NCBI GenBank assembly: GCA_032164295.1
Contig: JAJHTX010000003.1
Coordinates: 2,914,001-2,978,000, forward strand
Origin: Inonotus obliquus
Lineage: Eukaryota > Basidiomycota > Agaricomycetes > Hymenochaetales > Hymenochaetaceae
Direction: 5' to 3'
Length of the DNA stretch: 64,000 nt
Both the position numbers and the translations under genes were made by a program. Under the pieces are notes generated by a model. It was not told the DNA's origin and searched no databases. It worked only from the letters and a program-made list of their open reading frames with translations. Each line of letters starts with the position of its first letter. Position 1 is the stretch's first letter. Below, one piece after another: positions 1 through 10,182 of this stretch.

Positions 1-47
1 AGAAAACATTTAAAATATCAACCTCACCTCTATCCTGATTTGCCTGC

Positions 48-1131
48 CATGTCTTTTTCAAAAGTCCTGAGACACGTGCCAAATTGCCATTTTTGGCCCC
101 TCCAGTATCTCAGAACACAAAATAAATCATATCTCACTCAATTCTTGACCGTTTCGTGTCATATAGGTTACTAAGTTCATGCCTCGATCGTGCCGTCCAG
201 ACCGAAACAACCCCGAGCAAAATCGGGCAAGAATTGACCCCGGAACGGCGCAAAATGTCATTTTTTCATGTATTCCTCATGTACATTTTTTCCTGCACTC
301 AATTCTGGGTCTGCAGCACCCACAAGTGTCTCAGAGCCCTCAGATAGAATAGATGTAAATTTAGGGCCTGTATTTGGGGTGTATTTTGAGGTGTATGTGT
401 TGGTCTGGGGCATGCCTGGAAAGCACAAATCCCCCCTCATCCCCTGAGCCCCCCATGCCCCAGGAAAAAATATCTGAGGATAATTTCATGCATGGGAAGT
501 CATTTAGAGTATATTTGAATGCATCTGAGCCTTTCCCAGAGCAAATGGGTATGTTGGGAAGCAGGGGAAAGGCAAGGAAGTATGGTGCATATACCCTATC
601 TCCTCCATCTCAATCAATGCACCAATCCTCATAGCAGACATGAGAAGTACTCAAATCACTTCCAATAGACCTGAGATGAATTTACATGTATGAACTTAGC
701 CTCAGACATTTCTTCTTGGGGCATGGGGGGCTCAGAGGATGAGGGGGGATTTGTGCTTTCCAGGCATGCCCCAGACCAGCACATACACCTCAAAATACAC
801 CCCAAATACAGGCCCTAAATTTACATCTATTCTATCTAAGGGCTCTGAGACACTTGTGGGTGTTGTAGACCCAGAATTTAGTGCAAGAAAAATTGTACAT
901 GAGGAATGCATGAAAAAACGATGTTTTGCGCTATTTTGGAGTCAATTGTTAACCGATTTTGCTCGGGTTTGTTACGGTCTGGACGGCACGATCGAGGCAT
1001 GAATTTATTAACCTAGATGACGCGAAACGGTCAAGAATTGAGTGAGATATGATTTATTTTGTGTTCTGAGATACTGGAGGGGCCAAAAATGGCAATTTGG
1101 CACGTGTCTCAGGACTTTTGAAAAAGACTGT
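48..1131. mobile_element. Foldback (long inverted repeat) element, non-coding
   Basis: Two arms of about 455 bp (roughly 48-505 and 674-1131) are reverse complements with no net length change: every matched pair of positions sums to about 1179 (for example 51 pairs with 1128 and 440 with 739). The arms differ by scattered substitutions, and the ~170-bp centre is not repeated. No protein is recognisable; the reading frames in the arms mirror each other. The right end reads GACTG-TA, as expected of an element of the Tc1/mariner type ending CAGTC next to a TA target, while the left end has decayed slightly. It is most simply a non-autonomous relative of a TA-target transposon. The arms carry the 19-mer AAGAATTGAGTGAGATATG, also found in the giant inverted repeat further on. 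Confidence 0.8.
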
Positions 1132-1132
1132 A

Positions 1133-2366
1133 CAGTCACATGACAAAAGTTTTGTCGTGTCCACGTCACAATACAACCACTCTTTACCTTATACCACAAC
1201 AACCACTGACTCAATCATGCCCAAACAACTTGGATCCTCTAAGACTACTCCTGCTCAACGTGCTGCTATACTTAATCTTTGCCAAACTCAACTCCCTCGC
1301 GAGGAAATTGCAAAAGCATTCAATTGCACCGTTCGTACCATACAGCGCATTCTCAAGAACCATGCCAAGCGAGGCCATGTCGATGATCTACCCAGGAGCA
1401 GATGTCCACACAAGCTTGGTGACAGGGGGTTACATTATCTGCAGCGCTCTCTTGATGGCAACAGATGTCAAACACTTGCCGACATCACCCAAAATCTTAA
1501 TGCTGGTGCACTCAAACTCATTACCCCCAGGACTGTCCAGAGGTCCTTACATTGTGATTTGGGGATGTTCTCACGCCATGCACGCAAGAAACCATTTCTA
1601 ACTGATGAACACAAGGAGAGGAGGCTGGAGTGGGGGGAGGCTGCAATTGATCATGGGGAGGAGGAGTAGCATAGGGTGATCTGGACAGATGAATCCTCAG
1701 TTGAGCTTGGAAAGCACTCAAAGGCTCCTCTGGTATGGTGTCGCACTGAGAAGGTATTTGACAAGAAGTGCCTAGCAGCCTCTTTCAAGTCAGGAAGGAC
1801 AAGTGTTATAGTTTGGGGGTGTATTGCATATAACAAGAAGGGCCCACTCATATTTATCCCCAAGGACAGGAGGAAGGGTGTGGATTATGTTGATTTGGTT
1901 ATGGCAGGACCCCTCTGGGACTTTTATGCAGAGCTGTATAAGGAGAGGGGAGTTGCAAAGGTGATAGGATATGGAACACCAGTTCACAGATGCAAGGTGA
2001 CACAAGAGTTTAGAGATATCAACTCAATGGAGAGGTTCCCCCACCCAGCTCAGTCACCAGACATGAACCCTATTGAACATGTTTGGTATCTGATGAAAAT
2101 TGCAATTAACAAGAGGCTAGTTAGGCCTAGAAATGAGAAGGAGTTGAAAAGGGCACTTTTGGAGGAGTGGGAAAAGATTGACATTAAAGTAATTAATAAA
2201 CTCATAGATAGCATGCCTAGACGTGTTGAACAGTTGGTGGAGGTCAGGGGAGCATCTACTAAATACTAATTAGATGAATTTTTATTTTGTTGTGGAGTAA
2301 TGCTATTCAAAAGTCTACGGTACAAAGTGAAAAATGTGATGCGACAAAACTTTTATCATGTGACTG
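1133..2366 (+). mobile_element. Tc1-like DNA transposon, about 1.23 kb, inactive
   Basis: Terminal inverted repeats of about 25 bp start CAGTCACATGACAAAAG at 1133 and end with the reverse complement at 2366, with one mismatch (C versus T) between the two. The element is flanked by TA at 1131-1132 and 2367-2368, the target duplication of the Tc1/mariner superfamily. It encodes one DDE transposase on the plus strand, broken by an in-frame stop and by loss of a catalytic Asp. Its left TA is also the right flank of the foldback element, so the two are joined head to tail with no base between them other than that TA. Confidence 0.9.
1217..2269 (+). pseudogene. Tc1-like transposase, broken by one stop and a lost catalytic Asp
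   Basis: The single-exon frame starts at the ATG at 1217 (residues MPKQLGSS) and would give about 350 residues, the usual Tc1 size. The N-terminal third is a paired-type helix-turn-helix (around residues 10-60, with AFNCTVRTIQRIL). The catalytic half has VIWTDESSVELG (first Asp) and SPDMNPIEHVW (the Glu). Two lesions are visible. A TAG at 1667-1669 interrupts the same frame just before the first catalytic Asp. The second catalytic Asp is missing: the block that normally reads D-G-x-P-x-H here reads GYGTPVHR, with Tyr (TAT) in place of Asp (GAT). Either lesion alone should abolish activity. Confidence 0.88.
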
Positions 2367-2368
2367 TA

Positions 2369-3489
2369 TTATGAATTTCCCTGTAACTATTGCCAAACTC
2401 ACATAGGTATTCACATAGTATATCTGTCCATCTCTTTGAGTTCTGCACAATTAGATCTAGAAAGAGGCTTCATTAGATACTCCAAACGGGCGCCTGCATA
2501 TCTCTTGCCAACTTGAGCAAGTTTATCTAATACATGGTACTGGTGATTGGCACGGCCTATCAGAATTTCATGCTTTCCCACGGTCTCGCTTAGCTTTGCC
2601 AGTGATCGACATGTTGATTTTAGTGTTGCACTTTTGGTTTTCACCTTTGTCCTCTTGAAATAATTTACACAATTGAAGGATTGATTTAGATTCAATACAG
2701 GGATATGTTTTTGAGGTCATTGAACACAATAGACAGTAAATAGAAGCAAAATAACAAATATTGAGCAAATTATGGCCAATTTTAGACATTTTCTCGAGAA
2801 CTAGGCAACTTCTCCAATTCTTTTTCTGGACAAAATGAAGAAAATCACTTGAAAGTACTGCAAATGCACTGAAACAAGTCAACTTTTTCAAATTCAGAGA
2901 GGAAAGAAGCATACATTTAGTGTGCATAAACATCACATGTCATTTTCCTTTTATTTGAGTGAGTCAGAGCTTCCATTATTACACAAAACTGTGTGTTAGC
3001 ATCACAACATTATTCATGAATGATAATGAGCAGAGTTCTGTGCTGATATCAATGAAGACAAAGCAGCCTCCGAATTGAATATATGCAGTCACGTGATTCA
3101 GTAGTCCCACATGAGAATGCTTTATCGATACAAAATATGCCTCAAATCAGGAAAAAATTGCTTATTTAAGGTATGGTGAGATGATATTCAATTGCTGACA
3201 GTCAGTAAAATCATTGAGAGAAAGTTTAACGGGTCTGGTAAAAGTTGATGTTGGATTGCTGTGTCTCACTCTCTCGACACAAAGATCGATGCGACTTACT
3301 ATATTTGGGCACATATCAAAACTCCGCTCAGGAAAAGTCGTCACACGGATCACATAGGCCGTGCCAGGCACCAATGGTACAATAGGTCAAACAAGATCAC
3401 GTTTTTTTATCGATGATACTTACCCTCTACCAGACGAACCCGACACGCGGTGAGTGTTTGGAGTTGACTTGTCTGAGACATCGTAGTAT
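2369..3489. other. Stretch without a recognisable gene
   Basis: About 1.1 kb between the Tc1 element and the decayed peptidase copy. Two minus-strand stretches look faintly coding but match nothing I recognise: 2411-2600 (contains KLAQVGKRYAGARLEYL) and 3162-3374 (contains SRIDLCVERVRHSNP). Either could be a relic exon. The rest is AT-rich with no repeat or RNA gene that I can see. Confidence 0.4.
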
Positions 3490-4330
3490 GTATGCAGAAT
3501 GCGACCTCGCGGGGCAAGCTACTGCATGTACTCTCTCTCCTCTGCCTCCAAGAAAGGACCAGACATGTACTCATAATCAGACCTTTAAGTAGGCAAGCTC
3601 TAGGTCGGGCCGTCAGAGCGGAGAACGGAGGCCAGAACGATAAGCGCCCTCCCTATTATTGAATAGGTGGGCAACAAGTTGGTTGACGGATAGAATGGGC
3701 AAGGTTCTTATTCTTGATCCACAATACCACATATGGCGAAGGAACCAGTTCTATCAAAGATGCTAGAAGTCGTAATAGTTTGGTTGGACTTGGATATGCT
3801 TTACCAAAGTGAGGAGATCAGATTTCTTTATGTTTGAGATGGCACCCCGTCTTGTTATCCAACAAGCGATAACTTTGTCACTCAGAGGTCGTATTCGTCG
3901 ACATTGAGAATCAGTGTCGTAAAGAACCGAATCATTTCGAGGAAATCGTCAATGTTGAGAGCTTCATTATGCTGTGAGATAGACTCATAAACAAGAATGT
4001 AATTTAGCCACTGGCAAGCTCAATTTTGAGTGCCTACAAAGTAAATCACTGGTTGCACAACTAGAAAGTAGATGGTGAGACGTACACCAAAGGATAAACT
4101 TTCTCTAGGTATTCATGGAAAGGTGCAAATGCTTCCCAGTGCTCATCAACACCGATGGGACCCATCTGGTCTGAAAGCCATCTATAAAGAGATATAGATC
4201 GTTCATTCTCTCTACTCACGGTACCTTCACTGCACTACTTAACCAAGCAATAGTCTTCTCGATAGGGTTACTTAAAGGATCTCGGCGGCTGACTGGATGT
4301 TGAAGAATTCATTGTCCATAACATGCCACA
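3490..4330 (-). pseudogene. Decayed, internally deleted M20 carboxypeptidase copy (relic 1)
   Basis: Read against the intact paralogue at 36325-38807, this is a collapsed copy of the same locus in the same orientation. 3490-3840 matches the 3' flank at about 35830-36260. 3841-3965 matches the last exon, including the end of the frame (36290-36435). From about 3966 it jumps to the 5' exons: 3975-4300 matches about 38205-38460, including the splice-site context GTGAGACGTACACC. The ~1.77 kb that codes for the catalytic core is absent. Beyond 4300 the match fades within the membrane-anchor exon. No function can remain. Confidence 0.85.
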
Positions 4331-4722
4331 AATGAGAGTCTGCGCTGGTGTAAATCTCAGACGGACAGGATAACCAAAAATGTGAAAGTGGATCCCAACA
4401 TTACATAATGTGTTGCGGCCCGGTGTTATTTCACACCACACATTGAGTCACGAACATTATCATCCTGCTGCCATGTTACAAGAAGCTGAAATCCATATAA
4501 CCGAGCTTCTATGGTCGAGATGGCTTCTTAGAGACTCGATAAATCAATATTCTTAGCAGCTTTCAATGAAGGCGTGTTCCGAGTTGCATTGTGCCTCGAC
4601 CGACAAACACTGCGCTGGTGGTAAATGAACATCGCAAGTCTCGCCCAGAACTCGTAGAGCCAGGATGACTCCTCCCAGTGTCTTCACTTCAGAACATCCT
4701 CTACTCTTCGAATTCACCTTGG
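4331..4722. other. Non-coding stretch between relic and inverted repeat
   Basis: Probably the continuing, strongly diverged 5' part of the decayed M20 copy followed by unique sequence. No open frame of interest and no repeat beyond a short CTGCGCTGGTG motif that occurs twice (about 4338 and 4610). Confidence 0.4.
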
Positions 4723-6350
4723 TTATTTCCTACCTAATCCAAGGATCTCCTTGATGATTACAATATTGAAGGATATTCTATGGAGGATATCCTCAATAAT
4801 TTACTACCTAATTATTACTGTATATATTTTGTATTCTTTGCATATATAATTGCCTTTATTGCCGCTTTTTTTATAAATTTGAATGGCTTAAAACAATGCA
4901 GTATTTATGGAGATATTGATGTCCGATATTTTGTAAATTAAATTACTTATTATGCAAGCCGCGTGAAATTGTGTCACGTGACTTTTAAAATTGCATAATC
5001 ACCGGTGATCGGCAGGCAGAAGTTGCCGAAAATAAGGTTTACACTAAAATGCTACTAATTTTAGATGCTCCAGAGGTCCGGACATCTACAGATCACCTGT
5101 GGAACCCACGCTAGCTTATGAAATTAGATGGGGGATGTCGGCTCATGCACGCTTCTAGTTTGGCCTCATAATGAATTTTCCCATATACTGAGCTTAATAC
5201 TGCATCCTGTAATTTAAAGACTTAAAAAAATTACTATAAGTTGTTATTGCTTATATCCTGTGTGACCAAGCATCTGACACATCGCGTGAGTGATCGCCGC
5301 TCCATCGCTTGGCACGCCGAGCTCTCCCATCATCGCCAAGGGCGCCGATCCCCTCTCCCTTCCGGACGCCGATCCCCACCCGCCTGACACATCATCCACA
5401 CCCTGTGCTCATTGTCTCTGACAGTGAGCACGCATATCTCACTCAATTCTTAACGGATTTTCGTCATTATTTTTTGTAAATTCATGTGAATTCATTTGGA
5501 ACACATTTGCATTGAAATAAAAAATTTATTCTCAGTAAATGCGTGGGAATTAAGAAATTACTGCTAAATTATATGTATACAAGGCTCCATTGCCCTCCCC
5601 CGACCAGCACAGTCATTTAATCATCTTGAATAATACATAGTAAGTATATGTGCACCCATTTGTACAGTACTACCAAGTTCCAACTCGATATCAATCATAT
5701 ATAGAAAGTTATGATATTTATTATATCCCCAGAACTACAAGGTCATATCTTTATACCAAGAGAAGATATCAACACGGTTGTTGCTCCAGTATATCAGTAT
5801 TAGATGGTGTGTTCTACTTGCAAATTACTGAGGTGTATGATTTAGGGGGGGTGCCTCTGCTTTGCATGTATTATTTAACATGAAAAATATATATCTCTAT
5901 GAGAACTTAGCCGTTTCTTATGATCTAAGTTGTTTTCAGAAGCTGTTACTATTTAGAATAGATATGTGTATCTAATATATAACCCACTGCAGCGTATATT
6001 GAGGTGCAACATGTGTTAATAATCAATAACTGCCCTAGATGCTCCGTAACGTAATATCTCTACCTGTTGCGCACCACATATCTTTATCAAGCATTCATTC
6101 GAGAGATATTATCATAAGACACATATGTACAAAGTTTGGTAAGAATCGGATAAGATTTGGTTGCTGTACAAATGAAACAGTAACAAACATGTATGTATTA
6201 CATCGAAATTATTGAGTTCTTTCTCAATAATTAAATTAATAATTATTTTCAGAGGCCAAAACTTTCTGAATACATTCATAATAAGTATTCCTGCAATGTA
6301 AAGGCACTAAGGCACTAAGAAGAAAGTCTTGTGGTGTAAAACAAGCATGT
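4723..6350. repeat. Giant inverted repeat, intact left arm (~1.6 kb)
   Basis: This arm is the reverse complement of 6426-6592 + 17934-18921 + 22236-22477 + 26419-26600, in that order, at an identity that looks like about 97-99% where I compared it. Around the axis, coordinates of paired bases sum to about 12775 (6183-6187 pairs with 6588-6592). It carries the undisturbed target sites of the three elements inserted in the other arm: ACAAA at 6183-6187, TA at 5205-5206 and TA at 4944-4945. A GC-rich patch (about 5280-5430) contrasts with AT-rich surroundings. The outer end has two or three degenerate copies of the 32-bp GGATATCC repeat that is amplified at the outer end of the right arm. No protein is recognisable. 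Confidence 0.92.
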
Positions 6351-6425
6351 AGGAGCTGAATCAAAGCTAAATTGATAGTAATGAAACAAGAAAACTATGC
6401 AAATACCTGGTATTCAAGGTACATG
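6351..6425. other. Spacer at the centre of the giant inverted repeat
   Basis: About 75 bp of unique sequence between the two arms. The flanking arms begin with ACAAGCATG and its complement, so the locus could extrude a very long hairpin around this loop. Confidence 0.85.
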
Positions 6426-6592
6426 CATGCTTGTTTTACACCACAAGACTTTCTTCTTAGTGCCTTAGTGCCTTTACATTGCAGGAATACTTATTATGAA
6501 TGTATTCAGAAAGTTTTGGCCTCTGAAAATAATTATTAATTTAATTATTGAGAAAGAACTCAATAATTTCGATGTAATACATACATGTTTGT
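6426..6592. repeat. Giant inverted repeat, right arm segment 1
   Basis: Reverse complement of about 6183-6349. It ends at the target duplication TTTGT (6588-6592) directly before the 5' LTR and resumes after the second TTTGT at 17929-17933. Confidence 0.92.
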
Positions 6593-6635
6593 TGTTAGAA
6601 AGGTAGTATTATCCATCATTAATAAGCCAATAACT

Positions 6636-7406
6636 ATGAGCGTCCTACGTTGGATACAAGAGCGGTTAGCGGCAGTAATACAAGTACTAGAACAGCCCAT
6701 CGTTCCCCCGACACCGCGAAGCAATATACTACGATGTTGCAACACGTGCCGCCCAGCTAAAGAACTAGCTGGAGGACTAATGCGAGAATTAATCAGAGAA
6801 ATCACGTACGGAGACATAATGAACGGACAAGCCGACATAATGATACGACGTCGATTTGTAGAACTAACCTACGACCCTAACCAACAAATGCAAAAGGCTT
6901 ATGAAAGGGAGATACGAGTATTATCCTACGACGCCGGACACTTTGTAATGATGATCGGAATACGAAACGTAGCACAGGAAGGAAGACACGAATGATGCGA
7001 CGCAGCTATAGTAGATGTTGACATTGCCTACAAGCGAGACCAAGCCGGAACGAATGAGAGAACTGCATATGCTTGGGGGCATTGGATAATGAATTACATA
7101 AGTCGAGGATTACCATATGGATATACCATAATGGAAATAAAGGTAGAACAGTACGGCGGAGTAATACACCTACAAGGAGTACAAGGGATAACCCTACAAC
7201 GCGCCAGGACAACGCCAGGATATACACGAGTGCAAACTATTCGAAACTGGCTGACTGTACCACGACCGATCCTACCGATACCAACGAGACCCGAAATACA
7301 AGGACAGATGACTCAGCAATTACCTAGAATAGCTGAATTAGATCAAGTGCCGTTACCTATACAAGAATCAAACCTATCTACAAGATGGTACCGCCCACTG
7401 CACTAA
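6636..7406 (+). pseudogene. LTR-encoded ORF (5' copy), interrupted by one TGA
   Basis: From the ATG at 6636 (MSVLRWIQERL) a frame of 257 codons runs through U3 to TAA at 7404-7406, broken only by TGA at 6993-6995 in the context RHE-stop-CDAAIVD. Codon choice (GGA, CGA, ATA) resembles the gag-pol genes of the same element, which argues that it is or was coding. The first half has a CCNTC cysteine cluster; the second half is rich in Pro, Gln and Arg. I recognise no family. TGG to TGA is the simplest origin of the stop. Because both LTRs carry the same stop, it was present before this insertion. Confidence 0.5.
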
Positions 7407-7553
7407 ACTAATCAAAGAGAGGCTAGTAACACAGAGGTAGTGAAATGAGGAAGGAAGTAAAGAGAAAGCACGGACCAGGTATCATAGAGGAAGAAACAGA
7501 TAAATACCATAAACAGTAAGTAACAAGGTAGTAACGTCACACATGTAAATTAG

Positions 7554-7560
7554 TATATAA
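7554..7560 (+). promoter_or_regulatory. TATA box of the 5' LTR
   Basis: TATATAA followed by GGAGGCCATCG, at the expected place for the U3/R junction of the LTR; the copy in the 3' LTR is at 17427-17433. Transcription would start about 25-40 bp downstream. Confidence 0.6.
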
Positions 7561-8057
7561 GGAGGCCATCGTAGAGCCGACCTAGCAGTTTAATCCAAGT
7601 CAAGGGACCCTACCATAAGTCCCTAAGTTAAATCGTAACATCAATTACTTGCGAGCCAGTAAATTACCAGTAGCGACACGGCTGAACTAAACCGATTGTG
7701 TGAAATCGAAGTAAAGCTAAAATACGGATTGCAACTAGATTGTTCTCCCTATTGTCTGCACGGTACGAGCTACTCACAACGTAGTGCGATTCCCGATATT
7801 CCCTTATCGTGAATAACAATCAGTATAACAATCGCGTCTGCACGCCGACTTAATACTGTACGATTATAGTATCAGGTTCAACTGCAATATTAGTTAGTTG
7901 CTAGTTGTTTCAGATCGGATCAGCTACACAGTCCACTAAGGTGATTAGCAATTCCATAACCAGTATTGTAGAATTTGGATTAACCCCTCAAACCGAGGAA
8001 TTAGCCAGATTGGTCCGTCGATCAAGAATCAACGAACCCTCCACGGAGATAAACATC

Positions 8058-8071
8058 TGGATTAAACTCCC
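8058..8071 (+). other. Probable primer-binding site
   Basis: TGGATTAAACTCCC begins two bases after the 5' LTR and starts with TGG, complementary to the CCA end of a tRNA. It is not the common initiator-Met site TGGTATCAGAGC; the priming tRNA cannot be named from the window. Confidence 0.55.
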
Positions 8072-8157
8072 TTCTTGGCAAGCTTAAAGGAACAAGCGCA
8101 GACTACTGCCAATAAAGGTAATTGTGATAGCACGAACTAGTCATTCAAATAGACTGA

Positions 8158-8547
8158 TTGAATAATTCCCTTATCCAATCAGTAGGCCACCTGGAACGGC
8201 AAATAGACATCAGTAACAACCACCGAAACCTAGAACCACAGGTCGGGTTAACATTGGAGCGTACAAAACAAACGCAGGAACGAGAACGAGGAGCGCCGAA
8301 GGATATAGACGCGTGGAAGCTAATAGCGAGGCAACCAATTTGGCAAGATCTCTACTGGGATCATTTCAAGACAGGAAGGGTTATAGGCAAGGTATCACCT
8401 ACACCACACGAGAGTGTATTTAAGAGAGCACTAGAAAACGGAGGAGGAACGTTGTACTCCGCGCAAGCACACGCCAACCTATTACACCGAATACTACTAG
8501 CCCTACTTAACGGAAAGAAAGAGAAGGCAAAAGCAAGTAAAGTATAA
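8158..8547 (+). CDS. Small ATG-less ORF before the retroelement's large ORF
   Basis: An open frame of about 129 codons with no Met anywhere, in the same frame as the following 532-codon ORF and separated from it by TAA at 8545-8547 and TAA at 8566-8568. The C-terminal part (KLIARQPIWQDLYWDHFKTG and onward to a basic tail) has the look of a folded domain. It matches no family I recognise. Expression would need splicing, readthrough or a non-ATG start. It may be the remains of the N-terminal part of the next ORF. Confidence 0.35.
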   Translation: MNNSLIQSVGHLERQIDISNNHRNLEPQVGLTLERTKQTQERERGAPKDIDAWKLIARQPIWQDLYWDHFKTGRVIGKVSPTPHESVFKRALENGGGTLYSAQAHANLLHRILLALLNGKKEKAKASKV

Positions 8548-8583
8548 GCACAAAAATCGAATATATAATTAAATATAACTATA

Positions 8584-10182
8584 GTGGCTTACGAAGGAAT
8601 ATACGCGGGGCTGGTTACAGTATTCATATTTGGTACGATCTACTATAGGACAGCGATTGCAAGTGCGCTCAGACGAGGAACAAGACTACTTCAATACCTG
8701 TCTATTTACGAACCCTACGCAACGCAGTGGGGGATATATCACTACTCAACTGCCATTGGAACGCAAGTGGACCGATTGGCCGGAAGGATCGAACTAATCC
8801 TCAACACACAGGCTGAAAAGGATCAAGCATTGGGAGTGTACCTAGACCATCAGTTCAATCAACATATCGAGAAACATAGCCGCTGGCACAGGAGTAACGA
8901 CGAGGCACACCATATAACCAGAACGTTAGTAAGGTACAACCAGACAGAGCTGGGCATCCTCAGGACAAGAACGAGAGAAGTACAATATACCTTCGAAACG
9001 CTACAACGAAGACAAGAAGAGCACATAGAGCGGTGGACTGCCCGAGAACACCGAGACGCCGAATTTCAGCGCGAACTATTAGATAAAGTAAGCCGCATCG
9101 AGACAAACTTCCTACGCCTAAGGAATCAAGTGTCGGATATCAGAGTCGCACTCGCCGCGTGGGAAGGAGAAGAGAGACAGCGGGAGGAAACGGAAATCCA
9201 ACAAGACTGGAACACCGTTGGATCGTTATTAGGAGACGATCAAGATCAACCAACGCCGGAACTAACTCAGTCCGAAGCCAGTTGGGAATCACCGAACGAA
9301 TCGGAGCAGAACGGAGGAGAGTGGGGAACAGGGAGCCGTTGGGCAAATTCAGAACCAAACGGGTTTAGGGACTTCAACGGAGACGAAAGTTACAGGCACC
9401 CAGACTCGCCAATTCCCACTATTCCAGACGAGGAACCGGAAGAAGGAGAGATACAATTACACGTAGTCGACTTCAGGGCCCAGACGGAAAACGAAAGTGA
9501 GAACCTAACTACAATCACGGAGGAAGAAGAAGGCATTAACCAAGAAAGTAGTACCTCCAGGGTTACATTTGATAACGGGAGAAGACTACCAAGTGGCATT
9601 AACGTTACTCGAGATCAGACAGGGAACGTCCGCATAGACCTGCGAGGATTGGCTAGGTTAAACATAAACGAGATAGTCGAGGAAGTAATTACAGAACTAC
9701 AAGAAGAACTAAAACTGACAAACGAACAAATCCCAACAATAACCATTAGTCGCAAATATCATCGAAAAGCAGATCAGGACAGAATAGTTAAAGGAATCAT
9801 AGGTCGAATCCGAGAACAAAGGGAAGCGAACAATAGGAAAGAAGAAACCAGAAAAGTCCAGAAAACCGAACGAGAACAGGGGATAATTGAAGAGGTAGAA
9901 ACGAGAGGAAGGTTGGTATTGTATTATTCCCCAGGATCCACGACTAGTAGCAATTCAGAAGAGTTCTCCAGCTCATTCAGCGACGTTAGTCAAGCCCACA
10001 GTAGTAACACCACAGAGGACGAATACCTAGAAGACAATTATCGAAGGCATTTAGCGTTACTAGAATTCGACCCAGCAGAACTCGAAATCTCGGAACAAGA
10101 ACTTAAAGACCGATTGACTTGGGATTCAAGCGAAGATGACGAGCCTACAAATGAGTATGTCGCAGAAACCACCGAAGTTTAG
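8584..10182 (+). CDS. Extra 532-codon ORF upstream of gag, coiled-coil with membrane anchor
   Basis: The frame runs from GTG at 8584 to TAG at 10180-10182 and overlaps gag by 47 nt. It has no Met codon at all. The codon before the GTG is ATA (8581-8583), so an ATG-to-ATA change may have removed the start. Visible features: a hydrophobic segment at residues 5-21 (GIYAGLVTVFIFGTIYY), a long charged helical region likely to form coiled coil (about 75-215), an acidic Ser/Glu-rich middle (215-330), a helical Arg/Glu-rich part (350-450) and an acidic Ser-rich tail. No zinc knuckle and no known domain. Ty3 elements usually start with gag, so an ORF of this size there is unusual. Confidence 0.6.
   Translation: MAYEGIYAGLVTVFIFGTIYYRTAIASALRRGTRLLQYLSIYEPYATQWGIYHYSTAIGTQVDRLAGRIELILNTQAEKDQALGVYLDHQFNQHIEKHSRWHRSNDEAHHITRTLVRYNQTELGILRTRTREVQYTFETLQRRQEEHIERWTAREHRDAEFQRELLDKVSRIETNFLRLRNQVSDIRVALAAWEGEERQREETEIQQDWNTVGSLLGDDQDQPTPELTQSEASWESPNESEQNGGEWGTGSRWANSEPNGFRDFNGDESYRHPDSPIPTIPDEEPEEGEIQLHVVDFRAQTENESENLTTITEEEEGINQESSTSRVTFDNGRRLPSGINVTRDQTGNVRIDLRGLARLNINEIVEEVITELQEELKLTNEQIPTITISRKYHRKADQDRIVKGIIGRIREQREANNRKEETRKVQKTEREQGIIEEVETRGRLVLYYSPGSTTSSNSEEFSSSFSDVSQAHSSNTTEDEYLEDNYRRHLALLEFDPAELEISEQELKDRLTWDSSEDDEPTNEYVAETTEV

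Larger units (their letters stand above)
6593..8055 (+). repeat. 5' LTR of the chromovirus
   Basis: 1463 bp, TGTTAG...AAACA. The first ~810 bp are coding-like (see the LTR ORF); a TATA box lies at 7554-7560, so the transcript start is probably around 7580-7600 and the ORF lies in U3. I saw no difference from the 3' LTR in the stretches I compared. Confidence 0.95.
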
